Of a stretch of DNA of 64,000 nt, positions 25,563 through 33,627 are shown one piece after another. The notes beneath the pieces are model-generated. The model saw nothing but the letters and a program-made list of their open reading frames with translations. It searched no databases and was not told the DNA's origin. How positions within the stretch are numbered: the first letter of the stretch is position 1; each line of letters opens with the position of its first letter. The stretch covers positions 1-64,000 of the forward strand of contig QHXN01000010.1 in assembly GCA_003222975.1 (NCBI GenBank), in the 5' to 3' direction. The stretch is from Acidobacteriota bacterium (lineage in GTDB: Bacteria > Acidobacteriota > Blastocatellia > Pyrinomonadales > Pyrinomonadaceae). The position numbers were made by a program, and so were the translations under genes.

Positions 25563-26579
25563 TCACGTCCCGACGTAGCGCGCGTACAGCGAGCGCGCAA
25601 GGCCCACGTCGTCCGTCCCGCGCACGATGGCGCGCGCGTCCTCGAAGACGGTCAGCTCGTACTCGCCCGCGCGCAGGCGGACAAGGTACGGGTTTACCTT
25701 CACCTCGCCAGCGGCCCGCAGCCGCCCGGCCAGCGCTTCGAGATCAATCCTCGACGCGCGGCGCGGGCTGACCTGCACGGCGTCGCGCCCGCACAGAACG
25801 GTCGTCATGTCGCCCGACTCGGCTTCGAGCGTCTCGAAGCGACCGAGCACGCAAGTCGCGCAGTCGGGCGCTCGCTCTTTGATTGCGATGCGCCGCCACT
25901 CGTTGCGCCACACGTCGAACTGCAACAGCCCGCCGTGCAGACTCTCCGCCCGCCCCGCCAGAAGCTTCAAGCTCTCGGCCACCTGCACCGCGGCAACGAC
26001 CGAGATGATCGGCATGATGACGCCCGCCGTATCGCACGTCGGCGCGGACGCAGCCGCGGGGACTTCCGCGAAGACGCAGCGCAGACAAGGCGTGACGCGC
26101 GGGCGGACGGTCATCGTCACGCCGTAGCTGCCGACCGCCGCGCCGTAAACCCACGCGACCCCGTGCTTCACGCAGGCGTCATTCAGAAGGAAGCGCGTCG
26201 CGAAGTTGTCCGTCCCGTCGAGCACCACGTCGCAGCCTTCGATGAGGCGTTCGACGTTCGACTGGCTCACGTCCGCGACCTCCGTCTCGCACTCCACGTC
26301 CGAGTTGATCTCCGCCACTCGACGCCCCGCCGCGACCGCCTTCGGGACGCGCTCGCGCGCGTCACGTTCGGTGAACATCGTCTGCCGTTGCAGGTTCGAC
26401 TCCTCGACGAAATCTCGGTCAACGATCCTTAGCCGCCCTATCCCTGCGCGCGCCAGCATCTCCGCCTGCGCCGAGCCGAGCGCGCCGCAGCCCACGACCA
26501 GCGCGCGCGACTCCCGAAGGCGGCGCTGCCCCTCCTCGCCGATGCCGTCGAAAAGAACTTGTCTGCTGTAGCGTTCCAT
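25563..26579 (-). CDS. ThiF/MoeB/HesA family E1-like adenylyltransferase
   Basis: This 338-residue E1-like enzyme has MERYSRQVLFDGIGEEGQRR, the ATP loop VVGCGALGSAQAEMLARAGI, DRDFVEESNLQRQTMFTE, GTDNFATRFLLNDACVK, zinc-ligand pairs CLRC and CATC, and TCDTAGVIMPIISVVAAVQV. Such enzymes adenylate the C-terminal glycine of a ubiquitin-like sulfur carrier (ThiS or MoaD). The C-terminal 90 residues, after CATCVLGRFETLE, are an extension that could bind the carrier. No rhodanese domain is present. Thiamine or molybdopterin synthesis cannot be distinguished from context. A heptamer repeat lies just upstream of the start. Confidence 0.92.
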   Translation of the reverse strand: MERYSRQVLFDGIGEEGQRRLRESRALVVGCGALGSAQAEMLARAGIGRLRIVDRDFVEESNLQRQTMFTERDARERVPKAVAAGRRVAEINSDVECETEVADVSQSNVERLIEGCDVVLDGTDNFATRFLLNDACVKHGVAWVYGAAVGSYGVTMTVRPRVTPCLRCVFAEVPAAASAPTCDTAGVIMPIISVVAAVQVAESLKLLAGRAESLHGGLLQFDVWRNEWRRIAIKERAPDCATCVLGRFETLEAESGDMTTVLCGRDAVQVSPRRASRIDLEALAGRLRAAGEVKVNPYLVRLRAGEYELTVFEDARAIVRGTDDVGLARSLYARYVGT

Positions 26580-26584
26580 AAAGT

Positions 26585-26661
26585 AGATGTTAGATGTCAG
26601 ATGTTAGATGCTGGTGTTCGCCCTCTTAACTGACATCTAGCATCCGGCATCCAACATCTGC
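26585..26661. repeat. Heptamer-period inverted repeat, AGATGTT family, overlapping the aroDE 3' end
   Basis: The arms 26585-26611 and about 26634-26660 are inverted copies made of AGATGTT/AGATGTC/AGATGCT units. All five arm-to-arm differences within the core are transitions. The right arm overlaps the last codons and stop of aroDE. A close relative lies at 62595. Confidence 0.88.
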
Positions 26662-28220
26662 TTTTCCGCCGCCGCGCGCATGACCTCGACCGGCGCATCC
26701 GCGCCCGTCCAGAGCTTGAACTGCTCGGCGGCCTGCGCGACGAGCATCGGGAGGCCGCCGATTGTCTCGCACCCGGCGGCGCGCGCCTCGCGCATGAAGC
26801 GCGTCACCGGAGGATTGTAAACGAGGTCGTAGGCGACACGCGCTCCGCGAAGTTGCGCGGCGGTCGCGGGCGTCTCGTCCTCGCGCGCGCCGCGCGTGCC
26901 GAGCGGCGTCGCGTTGACGACGAGGTCGAAGCCGTCGAAGCTCGCGCCCTCAGACGCGGCAGCCCACGCGCCGAAGTCGTCCGCCGTCTTGCGCGCGCGT
27001 TCGGGGTCGCGCGCGAAGACGGTCGTGCGCGCGCCGCGCCTCTTTAACCCCCACAGCAGCGCGCGCGCCGCGCCGCCCGCGCCGACGACCGCCGCGCGCG
27101 CGCCGCCCAACTCAATCAAACCGCTGAGAGGCTTCAAGGCGGCCTCCGCGTCCGTGTTGTAGCCGCGCAGCTCTTCGCCTTCGACGACGACGGTGTTGAC
27201 CGCCCCGATCTCCGAAGCCTTCGGCTCGACCCAGTCGAGGTGCGCCGTGATCGCCTGCTTGTGCGGCGCGGTGACGCTGAAGCCGCGCAGGTTCCAGCGA
27301 AGCTCGCGCGTGCGCGGGTGCGCCATGCGCCGCGCGAAGGCGGACACATCCGCCACGTCGAAGGGAATGTACGCGGCGTCCAGCCCGCGCGCGGCGAAGG
27401 CCGCGTTGTGCATGTGCGGCGAGAGCGAGTGCGCGACAGGCGAGCCGACGAGGCCCGTGACGAGCGTGCGTTCTGTGATTTGGTGGATGCGATACAGCTC
27501 GCGCAGCTCGCGCGCGCCGACCTGTCCGGGCGCGGTCGCCTGCGCCGCGTCGAGCGAGCCGTAGGTGAGCAGAGCGCCGCGCGAAGGCGCGAGGACGCGC
27601 GTCAGCAGACCCGCCTCGCCCATCGCGACGGCTATGCACTCGCGCCCAGCGCGCCGCGCGAGTTCGAGCAGGCGTAGGACGGCGACGCAGTCGGTGATGT
27701 CTTCGGCCTGCACCGCGACCTTCAGGACGTGCGCGGGCGTGCGCGCCATCCTCTCGAAGAGAGCGCCGAGGTCGGCGGGCGTGTGCCGAAAATCGTGTTG
27801 GGAGCAGATGAGTTTGAGACGGTTGGCGGCCAGGAGTTCGCCGAAGACCCCGCGCAACGCCTCGCCGTGCGGCGACTCTAACAGGTCGAGTTCGATGTCA
27901 AAGAACGCCATGCACGTCGCTTCGGCCCCGCTTAGCAATGCGGCCAGCTTTTTCCAGAAAGCGATGCGCTCGTGTGTGTCGAGCGCGCGGCGTCCGCCCT
28001 GTTCGGCGGATCGGAAGGTGCTAATGAAGGGTCGCGGCGTCTCCACGAAGAGTTGACTGAGTTGAGAGAGGGCCGGGTCGAGCTGGTCTTGGTCGAGGCA
28101 GTCGAGGCGCAGCTCGACGATATCAGCGACTTCGGCGGCGCGCGCTACGCCCTGGCGCAGCTCGCCCGCGCGCCGCACGCAGACGGGGACGCAGACGCGG
28201 ACTTGTTCGGCCTCTCTCAT
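26637..28220 (-). CDS. aroDE: Bifunctional 3-dehydroquinate dehydratase / shikimate dehydrogenase
   Basis: This 527-residue protein is a fusion of two shikimate-pathway enzymes. The N-terminal type I dehydroquinase has VELRLDCLDQ, ICSQHDFR with the catalytic histidine and HVLKVAVQAEDI with the Schiff-base lysine. The C-terminal AroE (from about residue 250) has GSPVAHSLSPHMHNAAF, GFSVTAPHKQAI with the catalytic lysine, GYNTDAEAAL with the aspartate, and AVVGAGGAARALLWGL for NADP. The ATG at 28220 removes an unlikely 17-residue extension. The last residues (QMLDAGC) and the stop are encoded by a heptamer repeat arm, so the C-terminus has been replaced or extended by it. Confidence 0.96.
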   Translation of the reverse strand: MREAEQVRVCVPVCVRRAGELRQGVARAAEVADIVELRLDCLDQDQLDPALSQLSQLFVETPRPFISTFRSAEQGGRRALDTHERIAFWKKLAALLSGAEATCMAFFDIELDLLESPHGEALRGVFGELLAANRLKLICSQHDFRHTPADLGALFERMARTPAHVLKVAVQAEDITDCVAVLRLLELARRAGRECIAVAMGEAGLLTRVLAPSRGALLTYGSLDAAQATAPGQVGARELRELYRIHQITERTLVTGLVGSPVAHSLSPHMHNAAFAARGLDAAYIPFDVADVSAFARRMAHPRTRELRWNLRGFSVTAPHKQAITAHLDWVEPKASEIGAVNTVVVEGEELRGYNTDAEAALKPLSGLIELGGARAAVVGAGGAARALLWGLKRRGARTTVFARDPERARKTADDFGAWAAASEGASFDGFDLVVNATPLGTRGAREDETPATAAQLRGARVAYDLVYNPPVTRFMREARAAGCETIGGLPMLVAQAAEQFKLWTGADAPVEVMRAAAEKQMLDAGC

Positions 28221-28337
28221 GGCGTTTGTAACCGAAAGACGACTATATACTCCGGCTGGAGCGGAAGGCACGCGGCTGCGCGGGGAGCTACGAACTCAAG
28301 TCGCAGGTCTTTTAACTCAGGCGTCGGGCCTCTCAGC

Positions 28338-28871
28338 TCAGGTGTCGTTTCGCGTGCGGTCGGCGGGCACGTTGAGGTGGCGCGTGGTGCCTTCGGTGAT
28401 GCTCGGCGGCGGGACGATCTCGCCGGTATTGAGTGGCGGCAGCGCGCTCGCCCGCGGCGGCGGTTGCACGGCGGCCTGCGCGTTGACGTAGGGCGGGGGC
28501 GCGAGCCTCTTTTTATCCTCGGCCATGCGGATGTAGGTCGAGACGCCGTCGGCGATCATGCTCGCCGCGGGGATGAGCATCCAGAACCACCAGATGCCGC
28601 CGGCGGGCGCCCACGTCCTGACCGCGAAGGCGACGAAGATGAAGGCGACCCCCATGATGAAGCTCCTGACCGCGCGCTCGATGGTCGGAGGCCCTTTTTC
28701 GCGATCTCGTTTCCGCTGGCGGCGGCTGCCGCGCGAGTAGTCTTCCTCGGCGGCCAGCCTCTCGGCGAGTTGGCCGGTGACGGCCTGCGGCACGAGGCTG
28801 ATGTCCGTGCCGCACGCGCGGCAGAATCTAGCGTCGTCGGCGTTCTGCGCCCCGCACCTCGGACAAAACAT
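28338..28871 (-). CDS. Zinc-ribbon membrane protein
   Basis: This 177-residue protein starts MFCPRCGAQNADDARFCRAC, a CxxC-x(n)-CxxC zinc ribbon. A basic region (SRRQRKRDREKGPP) and two close hydrophobic helices follow (FIMGVAFIFVAFAV and IWWFWMLIPAASMIADG). The tail is Pro/Ala-rich. This architecture is common in Acidobacteriota and of unknown function. The ATG at 28871 lies nine bases after GGAGGG; a TTG at 28880 is the alternative. Confidence 0.8.
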   Translation of the reverse strand: MFCPRCGAQNADDARFCRACGTDISLVPQAVTGQLAERLAAEEDYSRGSRRQRKRDREKGPPTIERAVRSFIMGVAFIFVAFAVRTWAPAGGIWWFWMLIPAASMIADGVSTYIRMAEDKKRLAPPPYVNAQAAVQPPPRASALPPLNTGEIVPPPSITEGTTRHLNVPADRTRNDT

Positions 28872-28904
28872 TTGTTGCAACCCTCCAAATCAAATGATGA
28901 ATGC

Positions 28905-28967
28905 GGAATGATGAATGATGAGTGAGAAGCACGCCGCTTTCATTCATCACTCATCACTCATCACTCC
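28905..28967. repeat. Heptamer-period inverted repeat, GATGAGT/GATGAAT family, overlapping the rlmB 3' end
   Basis: The arms 28905-28925 and 28947-28967 match at 19 of 21 positions; both mismatches are transitions. The units are GATGAAT, GATGAGT and a GCGGAAT-like unit upstream. The right arm contains the last codons and TGA stop of rlmB. The unit is shared with the thiL element. Confidence 0.88.
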
Positions 28968-29940
28968 GGCTTTCATTGTACGTCTCGGCGCGGCGCGCGG
29001 TTCTCTGCCGCACGGCCTCGTAGAGAATGATGGCGGCGGCGACCGAGACGTTGAGCGATTCGACATGGCCGCGCAACGGGACGCTGACGAGCACGTCGCA
29101 GCGCTCGCGCACGAGGCGGCGCAACCCCTCGCCCTCGCCGCCGAGCAGGAGCGCGCAAGGCTGCGTCCAGTCCCAACGATTATAAGTCAACGCGGCGTCC
29201 GCCGCCGTCCCGACCGTCCACACGCCGCGCCCCTTCAACTCTTCTATCAGCCGCGCGACGTTGGCCGCGCGCGCCACGGGAACGTATTCGAGCGCGCCCG
29301 CCGCGGCCTTCGCCACCGTCTCGGTCAGTCCGACGGCGCGCCGTTCGGGGACGAAGACGCCGTGCGCGCCCGCGCACTCGACCGTGCGTATGATCGCGCC
29401 GAGGTTGCGCGGGTCTTCCACCCCGTCGAGCACGACGGCGAGCGGCGGGTCGTTTGTGCCGACGCGCGCGGCGAGCGCGTCGAGCAACTCGTCCGCCGGG
29501 ACGTAACGCGCAGCCGCGATTGACGCGACCACTCCCTGGTGGTTCGCGCCGTCGGCGAGTCGTTGCAGCTCCGCGCGCGGCGCGCGTCGGACGGGCACAC
29601 CTGCCGCGCGCGCTAATGCAAAAATCTCTTGCAGGCGCGACTCGTGCGCGCCCTCCGCGACGGTCACGCGCTCGACGGGGCGCCGCCCCGCGCGCAAGGC
29701 TTCGAGGACGGGCTGGACGCCGAAGACGTGCGCGCCGTCGCCCGCGTCTGACCGTTGCGGCGTGACCGCGCGAGCGTCGTCCGCGTGCGGGCGCTCGCGC
29801 CCGACGCCCGGCGGACGTTCGCGCGCCTCTCGTTCGGTGAACGCGCGCGCCACGCGCTCGCCGGGAGACTCGCGCGGGCGCTCGCTCCGGTCGGCTTCGG
29901 CACGGTCGTTACTTTGCCTGTTATCCCTGCGTCGCTTCAT
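28954..29940 (-). CDS. rlmB: 23S rRNA (guanosine-2'-O)-methyltransferase RlmB
   Basis: This 328-residue SpoU-family (SPOUT) methyltransferase 2'-O-methylates 23S rRNA at the position equivalent to G2251. A disordered, Arg-rich N-terminus of about 70 residues precedes AHVFGVQPVLEALRAGRRPV. Motif 1 is DGVEDPRNLGAIIRTVECAG. Motifs 2 and 3 are LLLGGEGEGLRRLVRERCDV and VPLRGHVESLNVSVAAAIIL, which form the trefoil knot. The last residues before the stop (ESRSDE) come from a GATGAGT repeat arm. It starts six bases after the stop of the upstream zinc-ribbon gene, so the two are probably one operon. Confidence 0.95.
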   Translation of the reverse strand: MKRRRDNRQSNDRAEADRSERPRESPGERVARAFTEREARERPPGVGRERPHADDARAVTPQRSDAGDGAHVFGVQPVLEALRAGRRPVERVTVAEGAHESRLQEIFALARAAGVPVRRAPRAELQRLADGANHQGVVASIAAARYVPADELLDALAARVGTNDPPLAVVLDGVEDPRNLGAIIRTVECAGAHGVFVPERRAVGLTETVAKAAAGALEYVPVARAANVARLIEELKGRGVWTVGTAADAALTYNRWDWTQPCALLLGGEGEGLRRLVRERCDVLVSVPLRGHVESLNVSVAAAIILYEAVRQRTARRAETYNESRSDE

Positions 29941-29946
29941 CGAAAC

Positions 29947-31104
29947 TCAGCCACGACCGCGCAGGGCGAGTCGCCGGCGCAGACGAGAATAGCGCGTGAA
30001 CTGCGCCTCGTTCGTGACGACGGTCGCGGCCTCCGTGTTCAAGCGCCCCGGCCTCTCGCGCCGGAGGCCGAGCGATTCGGTGCGCTCCGCGGGCGGCCAC
30101 GCCGCCGAGAGCAGCGCACGCGAGGACACGTACTCGTCGTCGAAGGCGGCGGACGGCGCGCGTGCGCGCAACGTCTCGACGAGCGTGACGAAATTTTCCC
30201 TGGCGAGCAGACGCTTGTCCGCGCCGAGGCAGGAGTAGTCGAAATTGTCGGCCATGACGCGGAAGCATTCGTCGCCCGTCTCCGCCGCCGCGTGGATGTC
30301 GAGCACGGCCTCGTCGCTGGCGATCTCGCGCACCTCTACGATCTCGCTTCGGCCCTTCAACTGCCCCCGCCGCTCCTCGACCTCGACGCGCTTCGTCACG
30401 ACGCGCCCCCGCACGAGCAGAAAGACCTCAGACCAGGCCACGCGCCGCGGCTCCGCGTCGAGTGTCGGCCAGCAGACGAGCGCGTCTTCGCCGAGCGTGA
30501 GCGCGCGGATTCTAGCGGGTTGCCTCAACAATTCGTCGTCGGCGAAGACTTCGGCGGCGAGGCCGAGCGCGCCGAGCCGCTTCAGGATTAACTCGCCTTC
30601 GGCGACCGAAGACGCGCGGGCGAGCGGCAGGGCGCGACGCGCCTCCACGATTTCGACAAGCCGCGCCGCGTCGAGGCGCAGCAGCGACGCCGCGACGCCG
30701 ACTTCCTCCGGCGTCAGTTCCCGCCCGGCGCGCGGCAGCAGGACGACGTTGAAGCCCTGCTCCCACTCTTCAAGCTTCTTGAGCACGGGGCGTCGAAGCG
30801 CGGTGCTCTGCGCGGTCGAGGGGAGCGCCGCGCCGCAGTAGAGACAGTTCATGCGCGTCGGGGCGTTGGCGCGCAGGCAGCGCTCGCAAGCAATCAGTTG
30901 CTCCGGCGTGAAGCGTTGCGTCGCGGCGTGCGCGCCCGACAACTCGTGCTCGGCGAGTTCCTCAAACTCGTCTTCGCGCGGCAAACTCTCCTCCAGGACT
31001 CTCAAGTGTTTTCGACCGCGGCGGCGAAACCGAATTGCCGCCCGCGCGTTCTTGAGTATAATCCTACTCGCACGTTTCCCCTTCATCATTTTTCGGTCGG
31101 GCAT
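29947..31104 (-). CDS. Zinc-ribbon protein of unknown function upstream of rlmB
   Basis: This protein of about 385 residues has a basic N-terminus. A central zinc ribbon follows: IACERCLRANAPTRMNCLYC, with two CxxC pairs. Two related alpha-beta halves come next, with ELTPEEVGVAASLLRLDAAR and AEGELILKRLGALGLAAEVF, then a beta-rich segment (VAWSEVFLLVRGRVVTKRVE). I do not recognise the family. Its stop lies six bases from the rlmB start, so a link to rRNA or translation is possible by context only. The start is unsure because three nearby ATG codons lack a ribosome-binding site. Confidence 0.72.
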   Translation of the reverse strand: MPDRKMMKGKRASRIILKNARAAIRFRRRGRKHLRVLEESLPREDEFEELAEHELSGAHAATQRFTPEQLIACERCLRANAPTRMNCLYCGAALPSTAQSTALRRPVLKKLEEWEQGFNVVLLPRAGRELTPEEVGVAASLLRLDAARLVEIVEARRALPLARASSVAEGELILKRLGALGLAAEVFADDELLRQPARIRALTLGEDALVCWPTLDAEPRRVAWSEVFLLVRGRVVTKRVEVEERRGQLKGRSEIVEVREIASDEAVLDIHAAAETGDECFRVMADNFDYSCLGADKRLLARENFVTLVETLRARAPSAAFDDEYVSSRALLSAAWPPAERTESLGLRRERPGRLNTEAATVVTNEAQFTRYSRLRRRLALRGRG

Positions 31105-31157
31105 TAACCGAGTGCGGAAACCGAAGGGATGATCCCCAACCTCGGACGGTTTCGATC

Positions 31158-32033
31158 ATGTCCAGCACACTCAAGCAAAGAACCTTGCGCGGGGCCGCCG
31201 CCGCCGCGCTCGCGCTCCTGCTCGGCGCGTGCGCCGCGGCGACGCGCCCGCCCGGCGCGGGGCGACCGGGCGCGAATGAACCGCCGAAGTTCGCCGCCCT
31301 CGCCGCCAGCGACGAGCGGCGCGCGGGCGCACTCGCCGACTGGAAGACAATCGTCGGCGACCAGGCCGCCGCGAGTCCGACGCCGGAGCTTCAGCCCGTG
31401 ACGGCGACGCTCAAATCATTGCCGCCGAATCTACAGACGCCGCCGCGCATGCCTCTCGTCGTCCTGGGCGACAAGAAGGCGCAGACCGAAGAGGAGACGC
31501 GAGAGTCTCTGCGCCGCTTCATCGCTACGTCAGCGCCGCTGCTCGGCGTCACCCCGCAGGAACTCTCGCTCGTCGAGGTGAAGGACGCCGCTGGCGGAGC
31601 GAAGACCGCGCGCTACCAACAGAACCCTTTCTCGTACCCGCTGCGCAACGGCTACGGCGTCGTCGAGGTGACGTTCACGCCCGACCTGCGCGTCGTCGGT
31701 CTTTCGAGCACGGCCATCCCCGACTCGGAACAGTTGCGCCGCTCGCTCGCCGCCGTCAAGCCGACGCTCCTCGACGGCGGCAAAGCCGTCGCGGCGCTCG
31801 CGAACCGCGCCATCATTTTCAACGACCGCAACGGCGTCCGGCAGACGCACACCGTCACACAGGCCGACGCCGCGACGGCGCGCGAGCTTGTCATTTTCCC
31901 CGTGCTGCGCGCTGAAGGCGCGGGGACGCTTGAGCTTCACGTCGCCTGGGAGATCGCCGTCGGCGGCCCTGAATCGCCGCCCCTCGTTTACGTTGATGCC
32001 GTCACGGGCGATGTGCTCGCGGCGACTCAGTGA
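31158..32033 (+). CDS. Lipoprotein with PepSY/FTP-like propeptide domains
   Basis: This 291-residue protein has a lipoprotein signal ending in the lipobox LLLGAC. The mature part resembles the fungalysin/thermolysin propeptide fold. ESLRRFIATSAPLLGVTPQE and LSLVEVKDAAG are followed by a strand typical of FTP domains (GYGVVEVTFTPDLRVVGLSS). A PepSY-like end, VAWEIAVGGPESPPLVYVDA and VTGDVLAATQ, follows. No peptidase domain is attached. It could be an outer-membrane or periplasmic protease inhibitor, or a stand-alone chaperone. Confidence in the fold is moderate. Confidence 0.72.
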   Translation: MSSTLKQRTLRGAAAAALALLLGACAAATRPPGAGRPGANEPPKFAALAASDERRAGALADWKTIVGDQAAASPTPELQPVTATLKSLPPNLQTPPRMPLVVLGDKKAQTEEETRESLRRFIATSAPLLGVTPQELSLVEVKDAAGGAKTARYQQNPFSYPLRNGYGVVEVTFTPDLRVVGLSSTAIPDSEQLRRSLAAVKPTLLDGGKAVAALANRAIIFNDRNGVRQTHTVTQADAATARELVIFPVLRAEGAGTLELHVAWEIAVGGPESPPLVYVDAVTGDVLAATQ

Positions 32034-32262
32034 AGCCGGGCGGTCGAGCGTGAACAGACATGAACCCGGCGTCCCCTGTTGTCCTGACGACAAGGTTCGT
32101 GGTTAAATAACTCGCCGGCCCGCCGCCACCATCTCGAAGGGCGGGCGCGAAGTATCGCGAGTTCCCCTGAGTTTTTCTGAAGCCCGCGCGGCGGGCGTCG
32201 TGCAGAAACTTCACTGATATTTGAAATTTCCGAATCGGAAACTCTGACGGAGTGTTTTTCGC

Positions 32263-33063
32263 ATGAATTATGATCCCACTAACAACATCTCCTGGCAGTT
32301 GGGTTACAGAGGCAGAGTAGCGGTATTCATTGACGGCAACAACCTTTTCCACGCGGCGCGGTTCCACAACATAGACATAGACTACAACAAGCTCCTGCGC
32401 GTCCTCCTGGGCGACGGGCGCTTGCTGCGCGCCTTCTTCTACACGGGCGTGGACGTGGGGGCCGAGCGCCAGCAGGGCTTCCTTCTGTGGATGCGGCGCA
32501 ACGGCTTCCGCGTCATCCACAAGGAGCTGAAGACCTTCTACGACGGGACGCGCAAGGCCAACCTCGACGTGGAAATCGCCGTGGACATGCTCTCGCTCGC
32601 GGGCCGCTACGACACGGCGGTGCTGGTTTCGGGCGACGAGGATTTCGTTTACGCCGTTAACGCCGTCGCCTACAAGGGCTGCCGCGTCGAGGTCGCCGGC
32701 TTCCGCTCGAACACCGCGCCGAAGCTCATAGACGTGGCCGACTACTTCATAGACCTCGGCGAGATCGCCGACAAGGTTCGCAAGGAGCCGAACCACGCGC
32801 ACCGCTACTACGAGAACCACGCGCACGAGCCGCAGCAGCAACCCTCTTTCGCCAACAACAGCTCCGCCCCGAACCGCGGCGAAGAGATCATCTCGCGCGC
32901 CCAAGAACGCCCGAACGGCGAGGAGGAAGAGTTGGGCGGCGTCCGCCGCGCCGAAGAGTTCGACGAGGCCGTCCCGCAGCTCGTGGCCGACCCCGGCCCG
33001 CGCGACGAGGGCGAAAGGTTCTCCAACGGCTCCGACTTCATACGCGTCACGGACGACCAGTAG
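32263..33063 (+). CDS. NYN domain (LabA/DUF88-like) protein with disordered tail
   Basis: Residues 15-165 of this 266-residue protein form a PIN-like NYN nuclease domain. The acidic residues expected to bind metal are in VAVFIDGNNLFHAARFHNID, KANLDVEIAVDMLSLA and VLVSGDEDFVYAVNAVAY. Residues 180-266 are Gln, Asn, Glu-rich and probably disordered. NYN proteins are often RNases acting on RNA. GGAG lies nine bases before the ATG, next to a short inverted repeat TTTCCGAATCGGAAA (about 32226). A perfect heptamer inverted repeat follows the stop. Confidence 0.9.
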   Translation: MNYDPTNNISWQLGYRGRVAVFIDGNNLFHAARFHNIDIDYNKLLRVLLGDGRLLRAFFYTGVDVGAERQQGFLLWMRRNGFRVIHKELKTFYDGTRKANLDVEIAVDMLSLAGRYDTAVLVSGDEDFVYAVNAVAYKGCRVEVAGFRSNTAPKLIDVADYFIDLGEIADKVRKEPNHAHRYYENHAHEPQQQPSFANNSSAPNRGEEIISRAQERPNGEEEELGGVRRAEEFDEAVPQLVADPGPRDEGERFSNGSDFIRVTDDQ

Positions 33064-33140
33064 TCGTGAACCGTGAACCGTAAACCGTGACAAGTAGCGC
33101 CTCTTTTCTCTTGTCACGGTTTACGGTTCACGGTTCACGA
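33064..33140. repeat. Perfect heptamer-period inverted repeat, GTGAACC family
   Basis: The arms 33064-33094 and 33110-33140 are exact 31-bp inverted copies with a 15-bp loop. The units are GTGAACC, GTGAACC, GTAAACC and GTGACAA. It begins directly after the NYN stop codon and ends eight bases before the DUF2203 start codon, filling the whole gap. Confidence 0.95.
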
Positions 33141-33148
33141 GAGTTCTT

Positions 33149-33526
33149 ATGAGGCTTTTCACCACCGAAGAGGCGAACGCGCTGCTGCCGACCGTGCGAC
33201 AGGTCGTCGGGAGGATTCAGCGTGGGTACGCGCGCGTCGTCGGCGCGCAGGAGGCGGCGCGTCACGCCGCGGCGGGCGCGCTCCTCGGCGGCGGCGGCAT
33301 GGAGGGAGGCGCGCGCTACGTCGCTTCGCTGACGGTGTTGGCCGAGTCGGTCGGACAGCTCGAAGCCCTCGGCGTGCAGATCAAAGACTACGAGCGCGGC
33401 CTGGTTGACTTCCCCGCTATGCGCGAGGGGCGCGTGGTGCTGCTCTGCTGGCAGTCGGGCGAGGGCGAAAGCATCGAGTGGTGGCACGACGTTGAGGCGG
33501 GCTTCGCCGGCAGACAGCCGTTGTGA
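33149..33526 (+). CDS. DUF2203 family protein
   Basis: This 125-residue protein begins MRLFTTEEANALLPTVRQVV. It ends with the family signature GVQIKDYERGLVDFPAMREG, VVLLCWQSGEGESIEWWHDV and EAGFAGRQPL. Both ends match the small cytoplasmic DUF2203 proteins found in many phyla, whose function is unknown. The middle has an Ala/Gly-rich insert (AAAGALLGGGGMEGG). It lies between two inverted repeats, with lepB 101 bp downstream. Confidence 0.88.
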   Translation: MRLFTTEEANALLPTVRQVVGRIQRGYARVVGAQEAARHAAAGALLGGGGMEGGARYVASLTVLAESVGQLEALGVQIKDYERGLVDFPAMREGRVVLLCWQSGEGESIEWWHDVEAGFAGRQPL

Positions 33527-33529
33527 AAA

Positions 33530-33593
33530 ATGGAAGTCAGCACCCGAAGGTCAGCAGTCGGAATTCGAGGCGGCCTTTGTTCCTGACTTCCAT
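33530..33593. repeat. Short inverted repeat between DUF2203 and lepB
   Basis: ATGGAAGTCAG (33530-33540) and CTGACTTCCAT (33583-33593) are perfect 11-bp inverted copies. Between them GAAGGTCAGCAGTCGGAA looks like degenerate copies of the same unit. It is a weaker member of the repeat series. Confidence 0.6.
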
Positions 33594-33627
33594 CTTCCGG
33601 CTTTCCCGCGAGAAAGGCACTCTGTAA

